Below, one piece after another: positions 36,740 through 46,329 of a DNA stretch of 64,000 nucleotides. Position 1 is the stretch's first letter. Each line of letters begins with the position of its first letter. Under the pieces are notes generated by a model that did no database searches, had not been told where the DNA came from, and saw nothing but the letters and a program-made list of their open reading frames with translations. A program made the position numbers and the translations under genes. Origin of the DNA: Marinomonas algicola (GTDB taxonomy: Bacteria; Pseudomonadota; Gammaproteobacteria; Pseudomonadales; Marinomonadaceae); NCBI RefSeq assembly GCF_014805825.1, contig NZ_CP061941.1:1984001-2048000 (forward strand). Reading direction: 5' to 3'.

Positions 36740-38869
36740 ATGCTATCAGATGAATTAAAGTCAAAAATACATGCTGCCTACAGGGCATCGTTGGCCGCCA
36801 AAGGTCATAAGCCGCGCTTAGGTCAGAAGCAAATGATTGCGACGATCGCGCGTACTTTGGGCAACATTATGCAGGGCTCAGAAGGTGAGCGCTTGGGTGA
36901 AAAGCATGTCGCTGTCGTCGAGGCTGGGACAGGAACAGGTAAAACCCTTTCTTACTGTTTATCGGCCATTCCTATTGCTAAATCAAATGAGAAAAAATTA
37001 ATTATTTCTACAGCGACCGTAGCGCTGCAGGAACAAATTCTCCATAAAGAGCTGCCAGACCTGTTAAAGCATACGGAATACAACTTTAGTTACACCTTAG
37101 CGAAAGGAAGAGGTCGATACTTGTGCTTGAACCAGCTTGAAAGTTTTTTAGATGCCGAAAACCAAGTTATGGATGACATGTTCGCGGGTCTATTTGAACA
37201 ACACCTTCAATCTGGTGATGTTAACTCGGTTCTCTATCAGGAAATGGACGAACACATTAAATCCGGTGACTGGAACGGTGATAAAGATAATTGGGAGGGT
37301 ATTTTACGAGATGAGGATTGGAGAAGGGTGACCACAGATCATCAACAATGCACAAATCGTAATTGCGCAAACTTTTCAGCTTGCCCATTTTATAAAGCTA
37401 GGGCTGAAATTGAAACCGCCGATGTCATCGTCGCTAACCATGACTTAGTGTTAGCCGATTTATCATTGGGAGGTGGCGCTATTTTAACGGACCCAAGTGA
37501 GACTATATATGTGTTTGATGAAGGCCATCATCTTCCAGAAAAAGCCATAAATCACTTCCGTCATGAGCTGCGTTTGCAACAGAGTATTCAGTGGCTGAGA
37601 CAGCTTGAAAAGAACTTGGTGAATCTTAAACAAGAATTGACTGATGAAATCAGCTTAACGGGTCAGATTTTATTGAAAATACCGCAGCAGATTCAAACTC
37701 TGGTTAATTTTATTCAATACGCCCAACAAGGACTTGCGCCATTTATTGCAGAAAAAAACCTAGACAGCGACAACACTGTTTATCGATTTGAATTTGGTGT
37801 TATACCTGAAGAATTGAGACAATTAGCTTACAGTCTTCAAACTGGTTTTCAAAAATTATTTAATAGCATTGAAAGCATTCAGGACGAGTGTAAAAAAGTA
37901 AAGCAAAATGAAGGAATGGGTCTGACTCAAGAAGTGGCCGATACTTGGTTATCTATCTTGGGTGTTGTTCTTGCGCGTTTAGAACAAGCAAAAGGGCTTT
38001 GGCAGCTTTTTTCCCTTCAGGATGATTTAACGTATCCCCCGAATGCTCGATGGTTGAGTTTATCAGGCAGTGGAATGGAACAAGATATAGAGCTTGGTGG
38101 GTCTCCCATCTTAGCGGCTCATACGTTACGACAACAGCTTTGGGAAAAATGCTATGCTGCCGTAGTGACGTCGGCCACATTAACGGCATTAAATACGTTT
38201 CATCGATTTAATATGAGAAGTGGTGTGCCTTATGAAAGCGAATATTTAAGAGTACTAAGCCCTTTTGATTTTCCTAATAAAGGTCAGCTCATAATTCCAA
38301 AAATGACCTGTGAGCCAACACAAGTAGAGCAACATACGACGGCTATTGTTGAATATTTAAATGATAGTATTAACCAAGATGGTGCTAGCTTGGTCCTATT
38401 TTCTTCAAGAAAACAAATGGAGGAAGTATCCTTACGTCTTGGAGCGAAATTACAAGCTATCATGCTGGTTCAAGGTGAACAATCAAAGCGTATTATTCTT
38501 GAATCCCATAAGAAGAGCATTGATGCGGGTAAGGGGAGTTTGTTAATGGGATTAGCGAGTTTTGCTGAAGGGGTTGATTTGCCAGGTAAATATTTGACCC
38601 ATGTGGTTATCGCAAAAATTCCATTTTCAGTACCCGATGACCCAGTTGACGCCACATTGGCTGAGTGGATTCAAAAAAGAGGCGGTAATCCGTTTATGGA
38701 AATCACTATACCTGATGCTTCATTGAGGCTTGTGCAAGCAACGGGTCGTTTACTGCGTAGTGAAAAAGATGAAGGTAAAGTATGTATTCTAGATCGAAGA
38801 TTGGTATCAAAACGATACGGGCAACAATTAATTAATAGTTTACCTCCATATCGCTTGTCAGTGGAATAA
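36740..38869 (+). CDS. dinG: ATP-dependent DNA helicase DinG (Fe-S, XPD-like)
   Basis: SOS-induced 5'-3' helicase that unwinds R-loops and D-loops. Walker A is AGTGTGKTLSY (about residue 61-71), the DEAH-type box reads DEGHH (about 258), and the four Fe-S cysteines are visible in GRYLCLN and CTNRNC...CPF. The C-terminal helicase motifs include SFAEGVDLPGK and QATGRLLRS. 709 residues against 716 in E. coli. It shares SOS boxes with the divergent lexA. Confidence 0.95.
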   Translation: MLSDELKSKIHAAYRASLAAKGHKPRLGQKQMIATIARTLGNIMQGSEGERLGEKHVAVVEAGTGTGKTLSYCLSAIPIAKSNEKKLIISTATVALQEQILHKELPDLLKHTEYNFSYTLAKGRGRYLCLNQLESFLDAENQVMDDMFAGLFEQHLQSGDVNSVLYQEMDEHIKSGDWNGDKDNWEGILRDEDWRRVTTDHQQCTNRNCANFSACPFYKARAEIETADVIVANHDLVLADLSLGGGAILTDPSETIYVFDEGHHLPEKAINHFRHELRLQQSIQWLRQLEKNLVNLKQELTDEISLTGQILLKIPQQIQTLVNFIQYAQQGLAPFIAEKNLDSDNTVYRFEFGVIPEELRQLAYSLQTGFQKLFNSIESIQDECKKVKQNEGMGLTQEVADTWLSILGVVLARLEQAKGLWQLFSLQDDLTYPPNARWLSLSGSGMEQDIELGGSPILAAHTLRQQLWEKCYAAVVTSATLTALNTFHRFNMRSGVPYESEYLRVLSPFDFPNKGQLIIPKMTCEPTQVEQHTTAIVEYLNDSINQDGASLVLFSSRKQMEEVSLRLGAKLQAIMLVQGEQSKRIILESHKKSIDAGKGSLLMGLASFAEGVDLPGKYLTHVVIAKIPFSVPDDPVDATLAEWIQKRGGNPFMEITIPDASLRLVQATGRLLRSEKDEGKVCILDRRLVSKRYGQQLINSLPPYRLSVE

Positions 38870-38990
38870 ACAATTGGATTGTCAATTTACGTTTAAAGTG
38901 GGTTAAAGGTGTCTAAATCTACGTCATTTAGGTACACTTATACCAAATCAAGTTATTCAAATCATTTATAAAGAAGCAAATAGATTCCAA

Positions 38991-40298
38991 ATGGAAAAAC
39001 AAACAGTAGATACCCCATCAAAGCCAAAAAGAAGCCGTAGAACTTATTCAAAACCAAGTAAAAAACCGACAAAATCCACTGAATCAAATCAAACTAATAC
39101 AAAAGCTTGGTCTATTGAGGATTTTCAGGTTGAGCCAGTGGAAGGGAAGTTGAGATTTCACGATTTAAATTTACCCGATCGAGTTCTAAAGTCCATCTCT
39201 GAAATGAAGTTTGAATATTGCAGTGAGATCCAAGCGGCCACGTTGCCACATACACTTCAAGGTTATGACATTATCGGACAAGCACAAACTGGAACGGGTA
39301 AAACAGCGGCGTTTTTGATTGCGATGATTTCCGACTTCCTTGATTATCCTGTTGAAGAGGAAAGAGGAGACCGTTTCGCTCGTGGCTTAATCATTGCACC
39401 AACGCGCGAGTTGGCTTTACAAATCGCGGAAGATGCGGAAAAGCTGACCTCAAACTCTGATTTAAATGTTATCTCTCTGGTTGGCGGCTTAAGTTATGAG
39501 AAGCAAAAGCAACAGCTTGATACAGAGCGTGTTGATATAGTCGTCGCAACTCCAGGCCGATTACTCGATTTTGCGCGTAGTAAAAAAGTAATGTTGAATA
39601 AAGTAGAAGCTTTGGTGCTTGATGAAGCAGATAGAATGTTGTCTATGGGCTTTATACCAGATGTAAAAAGCATTATCAGAATGACACCGCACAAAGAAAA
39701 GCGCCAAACCATGTTGTTTAGTGCCACTTTTCCAAAAGACATTCAAGCCTTGGCGACTCAATGGACTTATGTTCCTAAAGAAGTTTCTGTGGTTCCTCTT
39801 GAAACGACAAATAAAAATATCGATCAGGTAATTTACACCGTTGAGGCGGACCAAAAATGGGATGTGCTTCACCAGCTGTTGTTAGAAAAGCCCGGTGAAA
39901 GAACCATAATATTTGCCAATCGCCGTGATGAAACACGTGATTTATATGAACGCCTAAAAGAAGTGAACATTAATTGCGCCATGCTGTCTGGTGAAGTGGC
40001 ACAAGATAAGCGGGTTAAAACCCTAAATGGTTTTAAAAATGGCAAAATTCAGGTGTTGGTTGCAACGGATGTTGCGGGGCGAGGAATTCATGTTGATAAT
40101 ATTGAATTGGTAGTGAACTATTCTCTTCCTGAAGACCCGGAAGATTACGTTCACCGAATCGGACGTACTGGACGCGGAGGAGAGCTTGGTCGCTCTGTAA
40201 GTTTTGCCAGTGAAGATGATGCGTTCTTAGTGCCAGAGATTGAAAAAGTTGTTGGTGAAAAAATTCGTTGTGAGTACATCGAATTAGAAACTAAATAA
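38991..40298 (+). CDS. rhlB: DEAD-box RNA helicase RhlB
   Basis: ATP-dependent RNA helicase, in many gammaproteobacteria a degradosome partner of RNase E. Motifs in order: Q motif (EIQAATLP), AQTGTGKTA (Walker A, about residue 98), PTRELALQ, DEAD in LVLDEADRM, SAT, and RGIHVDNIELVVNYSLP plus HRIGRTGRGG. A basic Lys/Ser/Thr-rich N-terminal tail (about 35 residues) precedes the core. No long C-terminal extension. RhlB rather than RhlE is chosen from the core sequence style. Confidence 0.88.
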   Translation: MEKQTVDTPSKPKRSRRTYSKPSKKPTKSTESNQTNTKAWSIEDFQVEPVEGKLRFHDLNLPDRVLKSISEMKFEYCSEIQAATLPHTLQGYDIIGQAQTGTGKTAAFLIAMISDFLDYPVEEERGDRFARGLIIAPTRELALQIAEDAEKLTSNSDLNVISLVGGLSYEKQKQQLDTERVDIVVATPGRLLDFARSKKVMLNKVEALVLDEADRMLSMGFIPDVKSIIRMTPHKEKRQTMLFSATFPKDIQALATQWTYVPKEVSVVPLETTNKNIDQVIYTVEADQKWDVLHQLLLEKPGERTIIFANRRDETRDLYERLKEVNINCAMLSGEVAQDKRVKTLNGFKNGKIQVLVATDVAGRGIHVDNIELVVNYSLPEDPEDYVHRIGRTGRGGELGRSVSFASEDDAFLVPEIEKVVGEKIRCEYIELETK

Positions 40299-40357
40299 CA
40301 ATAAATTCTCTTTATTTCATAAAAAAATAAAGGAAGACTCATTGATTGGAGGCTGAC

Positions 40358-41791
40358 ATGATAAAACATGTTTTTTCACAACTTGGTGAGTCTTTTTATA
40401 GCTTTACCCAAGTTCAACCTTTACTAGAGCAGCGCCTTGTTGAATTCAACCATCAACTTGCTGATGAGCTTGGCATAGACATCAAGGATAAAGCATTAAA
40501 ATCTCTTCTTAGTGGGAAATTTCATGATCCACTTAGTTTAAGTATGGTTTATGCAGGTCATCAGTTCGGTGGCTTCTCGCCACAATTAGGGGATGGTCGT
40601 GGCATTTTGCTCGGTGAAATTGAGACCGAAAACGGACTCGTTGATTTACACTTAAAAGGGGCCGGTTTAACGCCTTACTCAAGACGAGGCGATGGTCGAG
40701 CTGTTTTACGCTCTTGCATACGGGAATATCTTGCGGCAGAAGCCATGACGGCATTAGGCATTCCATCGTCCCGATCTCTTTGTCTTTTTGACAGTAATCA
40801 GGCTGTTTACCGAGAAAGGCCAGAGCCAGGAGCCATGCTTTTACGCACAGCAAAAACACACATCAGATTTGGTCACTTTGAGTTTTTTTATTACCGTAAG
40901 CAAATGGAATCGCTTCAAATCTTGATTGATTACACAATCGATCAGTACTTTCCCCATTGCCGTGCCGGCGATAACCCTATCAAATGTATGCTTATCGAGA
41001 TTGTTGAATCTACGGCGCGAATGATTGCCCATTGGCAGTCCGTTGGTTTTCAACATGGGGTTATGAATACAGACAATATGTCTATTTTAGGGGAAACAAT
41101 CGATTATGGGCCATATGGATTTATGGAAAATTATGACCCGAGGTGGATTGCCAACCATTCAGATCATGAAGGTCGCTATACTCTCGAAAACCAGCCGAGT
41201 GTGGGTTTATGGAATTTGAATTGTTTAATGAGAGCGTTTTCACATCACCTTTCTAAGGATGAGTTGATTGAAGTTCTTGGTCATTATGAACCTGAGTTGA
41301 TGAGGCAATACCGCTTGTTAACTTACAAAAAACTTGGCTTAACGCTTGTTGATGAATCTGATGAAAGTTATGACGTTGATTTTGTTAGAAAACTCTATGT
41401 CTTATTAAAAAAAGAATCACTAGACTACACCTTATTCTTTCGTGCACTTTCTAATATGGCAAGTCCATCTGATTACTCTATTATATTGGATGACGTAGTT
41501 GATAGAGTCTCTATGTCCAAATGGCTTGACCTCTATGTTGATAAAAGACAAAAAGAAACAGTAGATTGGAACGATTCGAAGATTGAAATGTTAAAAATCA
41601 ACCCCAAATTCATTCTAAGGAACTACCTTGCCCAACAAGTGATACAAGAAGCCGAGCAAGGTAATTACCTACCATTTCGTCGATTGCTTTATGTTTTACA
41701 GGCGCCTTTTAGTGAACATGTGGAATGTGAAGATTTGTCATTAAGGCCACCAGAATGGGCAAAAGATTTGGAAGTGAGTTGTTCTTCGTAA
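40358..41791 (+). CDS. selO: Protein adenylyltransferase SelO (YdiU)
   Basis: Pseudokinase-fold enzyme that transfers AMP from ATP to Ser/Thr/Tyr of target proteins. Signature MVYAGHQFGGFSPQLGDGRG near residue 65-85 and LKGAGLTPYSRRGDGRAVLRS near 105 are characteristic, as is QHGVMNTDNMSILG near 240 and DYGPYGFM. The ATG at 40358 has GGAGG five bases upstream; a TTG 12 bases earlier is rejected. 477 residues, normal size. In other bacteria SelO targets redox proteins. Confidence 0.95.
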   Translation: MIKHVFSQLGESFYSFTQVQPLLEQRLVEFNHQLADELGIDIKDKALKSLLSGKFHDPLSLSMVYAGHQFGGFSPQLGDGRGILLGEIETENGLVDLHLKGAGLTPYSRRGDGRAVLRSCIREYLAAEAMTALGIPSSRSLCLFDSNQAVYRERPEPGAMLLRTAKTHIRFGHFEFFYYRKQMESLQILIDYTIDQYFPHCRAGDNPIKCMLIEIVESTARMIAHWQSVGFQHGVMNTDNMSILGETIDYGPYGFMENYDPRWIANHSDHEGRYTLENQPSVGLWNLNCLMRAFSHHLSKDELIEVLGHYEPELMRQYRLLTYKKLGLTLVDESDESYDVDFVRKLYVLLKKESLDYTLFFRALSNMASPSDYSIILDDVVDRVSMSKWLDLYVDKRQKETVDWNDSKIEMLKINPKFILRNYLAQQVIQEAEQGNYLPFRRLLYVLQAPFSEHVECEDLSLRPPEWAKDLEVSCSS

Positions 41792-41827
41792 TGCATTATT
41801 TAGTGAAAATTTAAGGAATATCCAAAC

Positions 41828-42859
41828 ATGAAGAGCAAATCAGTTTGTGTTCTCGGTGGTGGTAGTTTTGGTACCGCATTGGCAAACATCATGGCTCACA
41901 ATGGTCATCAAGTCAGCCAGTGGATGCGCAATGAACAGCAAGTAGAAGAAATCAATTTAACGGGATTAAACAGTCGTTATCTACCAAATTCCCCTCTTCA
42001 TAGAGAACTTTTAGCCACCACCAATTTAGAAAAAGCCATTTATGACAGTGATATTATTTTAGTATCCATTCCTTCAAAATCATTTGAAGACGTCATGAAA
42101 CGAATTTGTCCTTGGCTAACACCTGAAAAAACGTTAATTAGTACAACGAAAGGGTTCAACCCAAATCGATTTGAATTAATGAGTGATGTCTTGGCTCGCA
42201 ACGGTGTTACTCAGAAAATTGGCGTACTCAGTGGACCGAACTTAGCCAAAGAGATCGCGGCAGGGCAGTTAACAGGAAGTGTTGTAGCAAGTGACAGCGC
42301 TGATGTGCGAGAACAAATGATCGCCCTTCTGAAATCGACTACCTTTAGGGTTTATGAAAGTACTGATATGACGGGTGTGGAGTTAGCCGGCGCACTAAAA
42401 AATATTTATGCGATAGTGTGTGGCCTAGCAAAAGCCTTACAAGTTGGTGAAAATACAATGGCTATGATAATGACACGAAGTCTAGCGGAAATGAGCCGAT
42501 TTGCGGTTCATTTTGGGGCCGACCCCATGACGTTTTTAGGTCTAGCTGGAATGGGGGATTTAATTGCAACTTGTTCTTCTCCTTTAAGTCGTAATTATCG
42601 TGTAGGTTTTGCTATTGGTTCAGGTAAAGAGTTAAATCAGGCGATCACAGATATTGGCGAAGTCGCCGAAGGTGTTAATACTTTGAAGATGGTTGTTGAA
42701 GAGGCGCAAAAACACAATCTTTATATGCCATTGGCCCAAGGTTTATATAAACTTTTATTTTCTGGAGCCACATTAGACTCGCTTATCAGTGGGCTTATGA
42801 CAGGTGATCAGAAATGGGATGTCGAATTTGTAACTCAGCAGGAGAGTTCTAATGTCTAA
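41828..42859 (+). CDS. gpsA: NAD(P)+-dependent glycerol-3-phosphate dehydrogenase
   Basis: Makes sn-glycerol-3-phosphate from DHAP for phospholipid synthesis. Rossmann motif VCVLGGGSFGTALA at residues 6-19, SGPNLAKEIA (about 139) and catalytic Lys in ELAGALKNIYAIVCG (about 190) match the family. 343 residues. First gene of a run in which the next start overlaps its stop by 8 bases. Confidence 0.96.
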   Translation: MKSKSVCVLGGGSFGTALANIMAHNGHQVSQWMRNEQQVEEINLTGLNSRYLPNSPLHRELLATTNLEKAIYDSDIILVSIPSKSFEDVMKRICPWLTPEKTLISTTKGFNPNRFELMSDVLARNGVTQKIGVLSGPNLAKEIAAGQLTGSVVASDSADVREQMIALLKSTTFRVYESTDMTGVELAGALKNIYAIVCGLAKALQVGENTMAMIMTRSLAEMSRFAVHFGADPMTFLGLAGMGDLIATCSSPLSRNYRVGFAIGSGKELNQAITDIGEVAEGVNTLKMVVEEAQKHNLYMPLAQGLYKLLFSGATLDSLISGLMTGDQKWDVEFVTQQESSNV

Positions 42860-43130
42860 ACCAGGTTATACACAACAAAACTTTTGGATACGACTCATTT
42901 TCATGTTGTTGTATTGGGTAATACTGAATGTGTCTCTTTCTGTATTCGGTTTTTTAGTGCTAATTATGACTATTATCCGTTTCGGATCGCAACATAAACC
43001 AGCAGGAATTGTTGCTTTTCAATTCAATCTAACCGAATTTATTGCTCAAACGATGTCATTTCTTACCTTTAAAACAGAAGAAAAACCTTACCCGTTTACA
43101 TCATGGCCTAAGGTTAATAATCATGACTGA
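42852..43130 (+). CDS. DUF4389 small membrane protein
   Basis: 92 residues with one strong membrane region (about 13-43), a hydrophilic middle and an FxLxEFIxQTMSFLTF stretch typical of DUF4389, which follows gpsA in Pseudomonas too. It overlaps gpsA by 8 bases and sixA by 8 bases. Function unknown. Confidence 0.8.
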   Translation: MSKPGYTQQNFWIRLIFMLLYWVILNVSLSVFGFLVLIMTIIRFGSQHKPAGIVAFQFNLTEFIAQTMSFLTFKTEEKPYPFTSWPKVNNHD

Positions 43131-43608
43131 TAATATTAAGTCACTGTTTGTTTTACGTCATGGCAGTGCGCAATCTTCAGATTTTCAACATGATAATTTG
43201 CGTCAATTAACCCCAAACGGGGTGGATGAGATACTACTGACAGGAAAATATTTTGCCTCCTTAGGCGTTAAGTTGGATGCCGTTTATGTTAGTCCATATA
43301 TTAGGGCTCAGCAGACAGCTGACCATTTTTTGCGAGAAATAGGACAAGATATTGCTATTGAAACCATTGATCTTATTACTCCAAGTGGTCGACCATTAGA
43401 TGTCGCTATTTGGCTGTCTAATTTAAAATCAAAAAATGTCTTACTAGTCACCCATCAGCCGTTTGCTTATCAACTGGTTGATTTACTTTCTAATGCGCAT
43501 CTACCAAATGATTTTTCAATGAATACTGGTACTTTAGTCTCTTTATCGGGAGAATTATTTGTCACAGATTGCTGTTCATTTAATGGCTTTTATTCGCCTA
43601 ACGTCTAG
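43123..43608 (+). CDS. sixA: Phosphohistidine phosphatase SixA
   Basis: Histidine-phosphatase superfamily member that removes phosphate from phosphohistidine, in E. coli acting on PtsN-type phosphotransferase proteins. Catalytic LRHGSA (about residues 10-15), SPYIRAQQTA (about 60) and the second catalytic His in LLVTHQP (about 107) are intact. Start set at 43123, overlapping the DUF4389 end; 161 residues equals the E. coli length. Confidence 0.93.
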   Translation: MTDNIKSLFVLRHGSAQSSDFQHDNLRQLTPNGVDEILLTGKYFASLGVKLDAVYVSPYIRAQQTADHFLREIGQDIAIETIDLITPSGRPLDVAIWLSNLKSKNVLLVTHQPFAYQLVDLLSNAHLPNDFSMNTGTLVSLSGELFVTDCCSFNGFYSPNV

Positions 43609-43628
43609 ACTTTTAAAGGTTATCGTTT

Positions 43629-44489
43629 ATGCCAAATGAGATTCAATTTTCATTAAAACATACAAAATTGTCCGGTTTGCAGTGGCGTAAAAAAAACTCA
43701 GATGATGTTTGCGTTGTTGCCCTCCATGGTTGGCTTGATAATGCGGCCTCGTTTTCTGAGCTGGCGCCAAAAATTGAAAACCTATCTGTAACCGCGTTGG
43801 ATCTGGCTGGGCATGGGTATTCTGATCATCGCCCAGATGGTGCTTTCTACCATCTTTGGGATTATGCTCTTGATGTTATTGAATATTTACATACACAAAA
43901 ACAAAGCGTTTGGCTTGTGGGACACAGTATGGGCGGATCGGTTGCCATGCTTGTCGCCGCACTTGCTCCAGAAAAGGTTAGAGGGCTAATTGTATTGGAT
44001 AACATGGGGCCCATTACAGAAGAGTCCCATACTCGAGTGGCGACCATGCAAAGGGCGATCCAGAGAATGTCTAAATTTAAAAAAGACAATGGTACTCGCT
44101 ATCAAACCAAAGAAGACATGATATTAGCTCGGATGGATGGTTTTACAAAGTTAGGTTACTTTGCTTCCAGTAAGCTAATTGAAAGAGGGGCGCTAAAACA
44201 CAATGATCAATGGGTTTGGCGTCATGATGGTAAATTAGGCTTTCCATCTCCCTATCGAATGGATGAAGAAAGTGTTTATAGTTTTATTGATAAAATAGTT
44301 TGCCCTACTCTTATCCTTATTGCTAATGATGGTATTTATAAAGATAAACCTGAAATAGTGTCATCTAGATCGAATTGTTTTTCTTGGGTTAAGCTAAAAT
44401 GGTTAGATGGCGGGCATCATTTTCACCTTGAGCCTGATACCAGTAATGCCGTAGCCGCCGAAATTAAGCACTTTATCGATCATAATTAA
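43629..44489 (+). CDS. Alpha/beta hydrolase
   Basis: 286-residue soluble hydrolase. The oxyanion-hole loop is LHGWLDNAASF (about residues 30-40), the nucleophile elbow GHSMGGS (about 98-104) and the catalytic His lies in DGGHHFHLEP near the C-terminus. No signal peptide. Likely esterase or lipase-like; substrate unknown. It follows sixA by 20 bases. Confidence 0.85.
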   Translation: MPNEIQFSLKHTKLSGLQWRKKNSDDVCVVALHGWLDNAASFSELAPKIENLSVTALDLAGHGYSDHRPDGAFYHLWDYALDVIEYLHTQKQSVWLVGHSMGGSVAMLVAALAPEKVRGLIVLDNMGPITEESHTRVATMQRAIQRMSKFKKDNGTRYQTKEDMILARMDGFTKLGYFASSKLIERGALKHNDQWVWRHDGKLGFPSPYRMDEESVYSFIDKIVCPTLILIANDGIYKDKPEIVSSRSNCFSWVKLKWLDGGHHFHLEPDTSNAVAAEIKHFIDHN

Positions 44490-44534
44490 TTCACTGATCA
44501 CCATAAACAGAACACGCTTCAATATTAAGGTTGG

Positions 44535-45344
44535 ATGTGTATGTATGAGAATAAAACAATACCAATACTGCTGATGACTGGAATCATTTCGGTGTCCTCT
44601 TTTTTTTCAGTAATGAGCGCCGCGTCAACAATTTTGCCGTATCGAGAGGCCAAAGTTGAAAACACCGCCATTTTAAATAATCATAACTATGTCATTCCAT
44701 TATCGAAAATACAAAGAGCGGGGCGGGGGTGGGCACCAGAAAAAGTGCTTGATGTTGATGCCCAAGTTACACGCTTCACCTTTAAAGTACCAAGAAGCAG
44801 TGATTTAGATGAAGTTTATCGTTTCTATCTCAACCAAATAAAACAAGCCGATACAAATGTTATTTTCGAGTGCAATAGTCGCAGTTGTGGTAGCAGTAAT
44901 GCGTGGGCCAACAATTTTTTTAATGATTACCGTCTCTATGGCGCTGATGACAACCAATCTTTAATCGTCTTACAAAATAATCAGCTTTATTACGTCATGT
45001 ATATAAATAGGCGAGGGGCGGGTGATGTTATGGTTCGAATTGACCAAGTGTCTCCAATAGTAGGCGCTATGATTAACCCATTCTTTGAACAACAACTCTC
45101 TGTGCTTGAGATACCGAAAATAAGACGATTTATTGAAGATAAAGTGGCAGGCGAGCGCTATTTTGCAGTCGTTACGGCTGATGCAGGAAGTCCTGTTGAG
45201 AGTTTCGAAAAAGCATCAGCCTATATTGATGAAGTAAAACTGGGGTTAGGGCAGAGACTGAAAACTGACATTGAATTTATTAATTTAGGCCGTTCAGATT
45301 TAGAAACCTACGGTGAAAGTAAAATTACTTTTATAAAGCGCTAG
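44535..45344 (+). CDS. DUF4892 secreted protein
   Basis: 269 residues with an N-terminal signal peptide (hydrophobic about 8-30, likely cleaved after A-S-A-A region) and a periplasmic domain of the DUF4892 family. Two Cys near residues 116-121 (CNSRSCGS) could form a disulfide. An AAGG site lies before the first ATG. It is last in the gpsA run, 45 bases after the hydrolase. Function unknown. Confidence 0.75.
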   Translation: MCMYENKTIPILLMTGIISVSSFFSVMSAASTILPYREAKVENTAILNNHNYVIPLSKIQRAGRGWAPEKVLDVDAQVTRFTFKVPRSSDLDEVYRFYLNQIKQADTNVIFECNSRSCGSSNAWANNFFNDYRLYGADDNQSLIVLQNNQLYYVMYINRRGAGDVMVRIDQVSPIVGAMINPFFEQQLSVLEIPKIRRFIEDKVAGERYFAVVTADAGSPVESFEKASAYIDEVKLGLGQRLKTDIEFINLGRSDLETYGESKITFIKR

Positions 45345-45426
45345 CTGTTAATGTTCAAAAACTTTTGTTTACGAGCGTGTGTTATTGCTTTTGATGCTTA
45401 AGGCTTTTACTTTTTTAAAAAATTAT

Positions 45427-45467
45427 ATAAGATAAAAAGAGAATTTTTTTTACTTTTTTTATCTTAT
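45427..45467. promoter_or_regulatory. Candidate operator: 41-base inverted repeat before the KfrA-like gene
   Basis: Arms ATAAGATAAAAA (45427-45438) and TTTTTATCTTAT (45456-45467) are perfect inverted complements, ending 15 bases before the ATG of the KfrA-like gene. A near copy of the whole element lies at 61167-61207. The position fits an autorepressor operator covering the ribosome or promoter region. Confidence 0.6.
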
Positions 45468-45482
45468 TTGGACTTTACTCAC

Positions 45483-46256
45483 ATGGCTCGTAAGGCAAAT
45501 ATATCACGCGAAGAAATATTATTAGCTTGTTGGGATTTATTAGAGCAAAACTATTACCCTAATATCCCTAGGGTGGCGGAATACTTTCAAAAACGTGATG
45601 GAAGGAAATGTTCCAATACCACCTTGCTAAATAGCATTTCTGAATGGGAAGAGCAGTACAAAGAGCGTCAGCAGGTAAAGTTCAGTGATTTAGGCAATGC
45701 ATTAAACCCCGTCTTTAAAAAAATAGAACGTGAATTTGTACAAGTTTTACAGTCTCAGCTTGATGAAAAAGTGGGAGAATTTGAACATTCAGAGCAACTT
45801 AAGTCTGATGCTGTAAAAGGGCGCTACCTTTCTTTATCTAAATCACTTGCAACACAAGCTGATCAATTGCTTAACGCAGAAGAAAAAGCAAACCTATTTG
45901 AAAAAAAATCCCATGAGCTCATGAATGATTTTCAATATATGAAACAACGATACGAGGACACATTATCCACGCTCTCAGTGTCTACTGAAAGCCTGCGTGC
46001 ATGTGAGCAACAGTTAAAAGAAATTCAGTTAAATTTAGTACAGAAAGAAGTAGACCTAGTAAAGATTGAAAGTCGTTATTCAGCAATAGAAAATGAAAAT
46101 AAACGGTTGATGTTAGAATTAACCATGCTTAAAAAGGATTTTGACCTTTTAAAACAACAAAATTCCGAATTGAGTAACGTGAATGAGCAAAAAGTCATTG
46201 ATGTTCTTTCTGCAAAAATTGATAGCTTGAATCAAGGTGTTAGGAAGAAAGAATAG
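45483..46256 (+). CDS. KfrA-like DNA-binding coiled-coil protein
   Basis: 257 residues. The N-terminal region (about 1-65) has the KfrA_N / plasmid replication-region DNA-binding pattern (SREEILLACWDLLEQNYYPNIPRVAEYF then NTTLLNSISEW). The rest is a long coiled coil rich in Glu, Lys, Leu and Gln from about residue 80 to the end. KfrA proteins on plasmids bind operators in their own promoters; here it is chromosomal and solitary. No Shine-Dalgarno is visible before the ATG at 45483; a TTG 15 bases earlier directly abuts the inverted repeat and is less likely. Confidence 0.78.
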   Translation: MARKANISREEILLACWDLLEQNYYPNIPRVAEYFQKRDGRKCSNTTLLNSISEWEEQYKERQQVKFSDLGNALNPVFKKIEREFVQVLQSQLDEKVGEFEHSEQLKSDAVKGRYLSLSKSLATQADQLLNAEEKANLFEKKSHELMNDFQYMKQRYEDTLSTLSVSTESLRACEQQLKEIQLNLVQKEVDLVKIESRYSAIENENKRLMLELTMLKKDFDLLKQQNSELSNVNEQKVIDVLSAKIDSLNQGVRKKE

Positions 46257-46329
46257 AGTGGCTATCAGATGCAGAATAGTATCAATACAGGGTATAATCT
46301 TTTTTTTGTTTTTCTAATAAGTGAATTCT

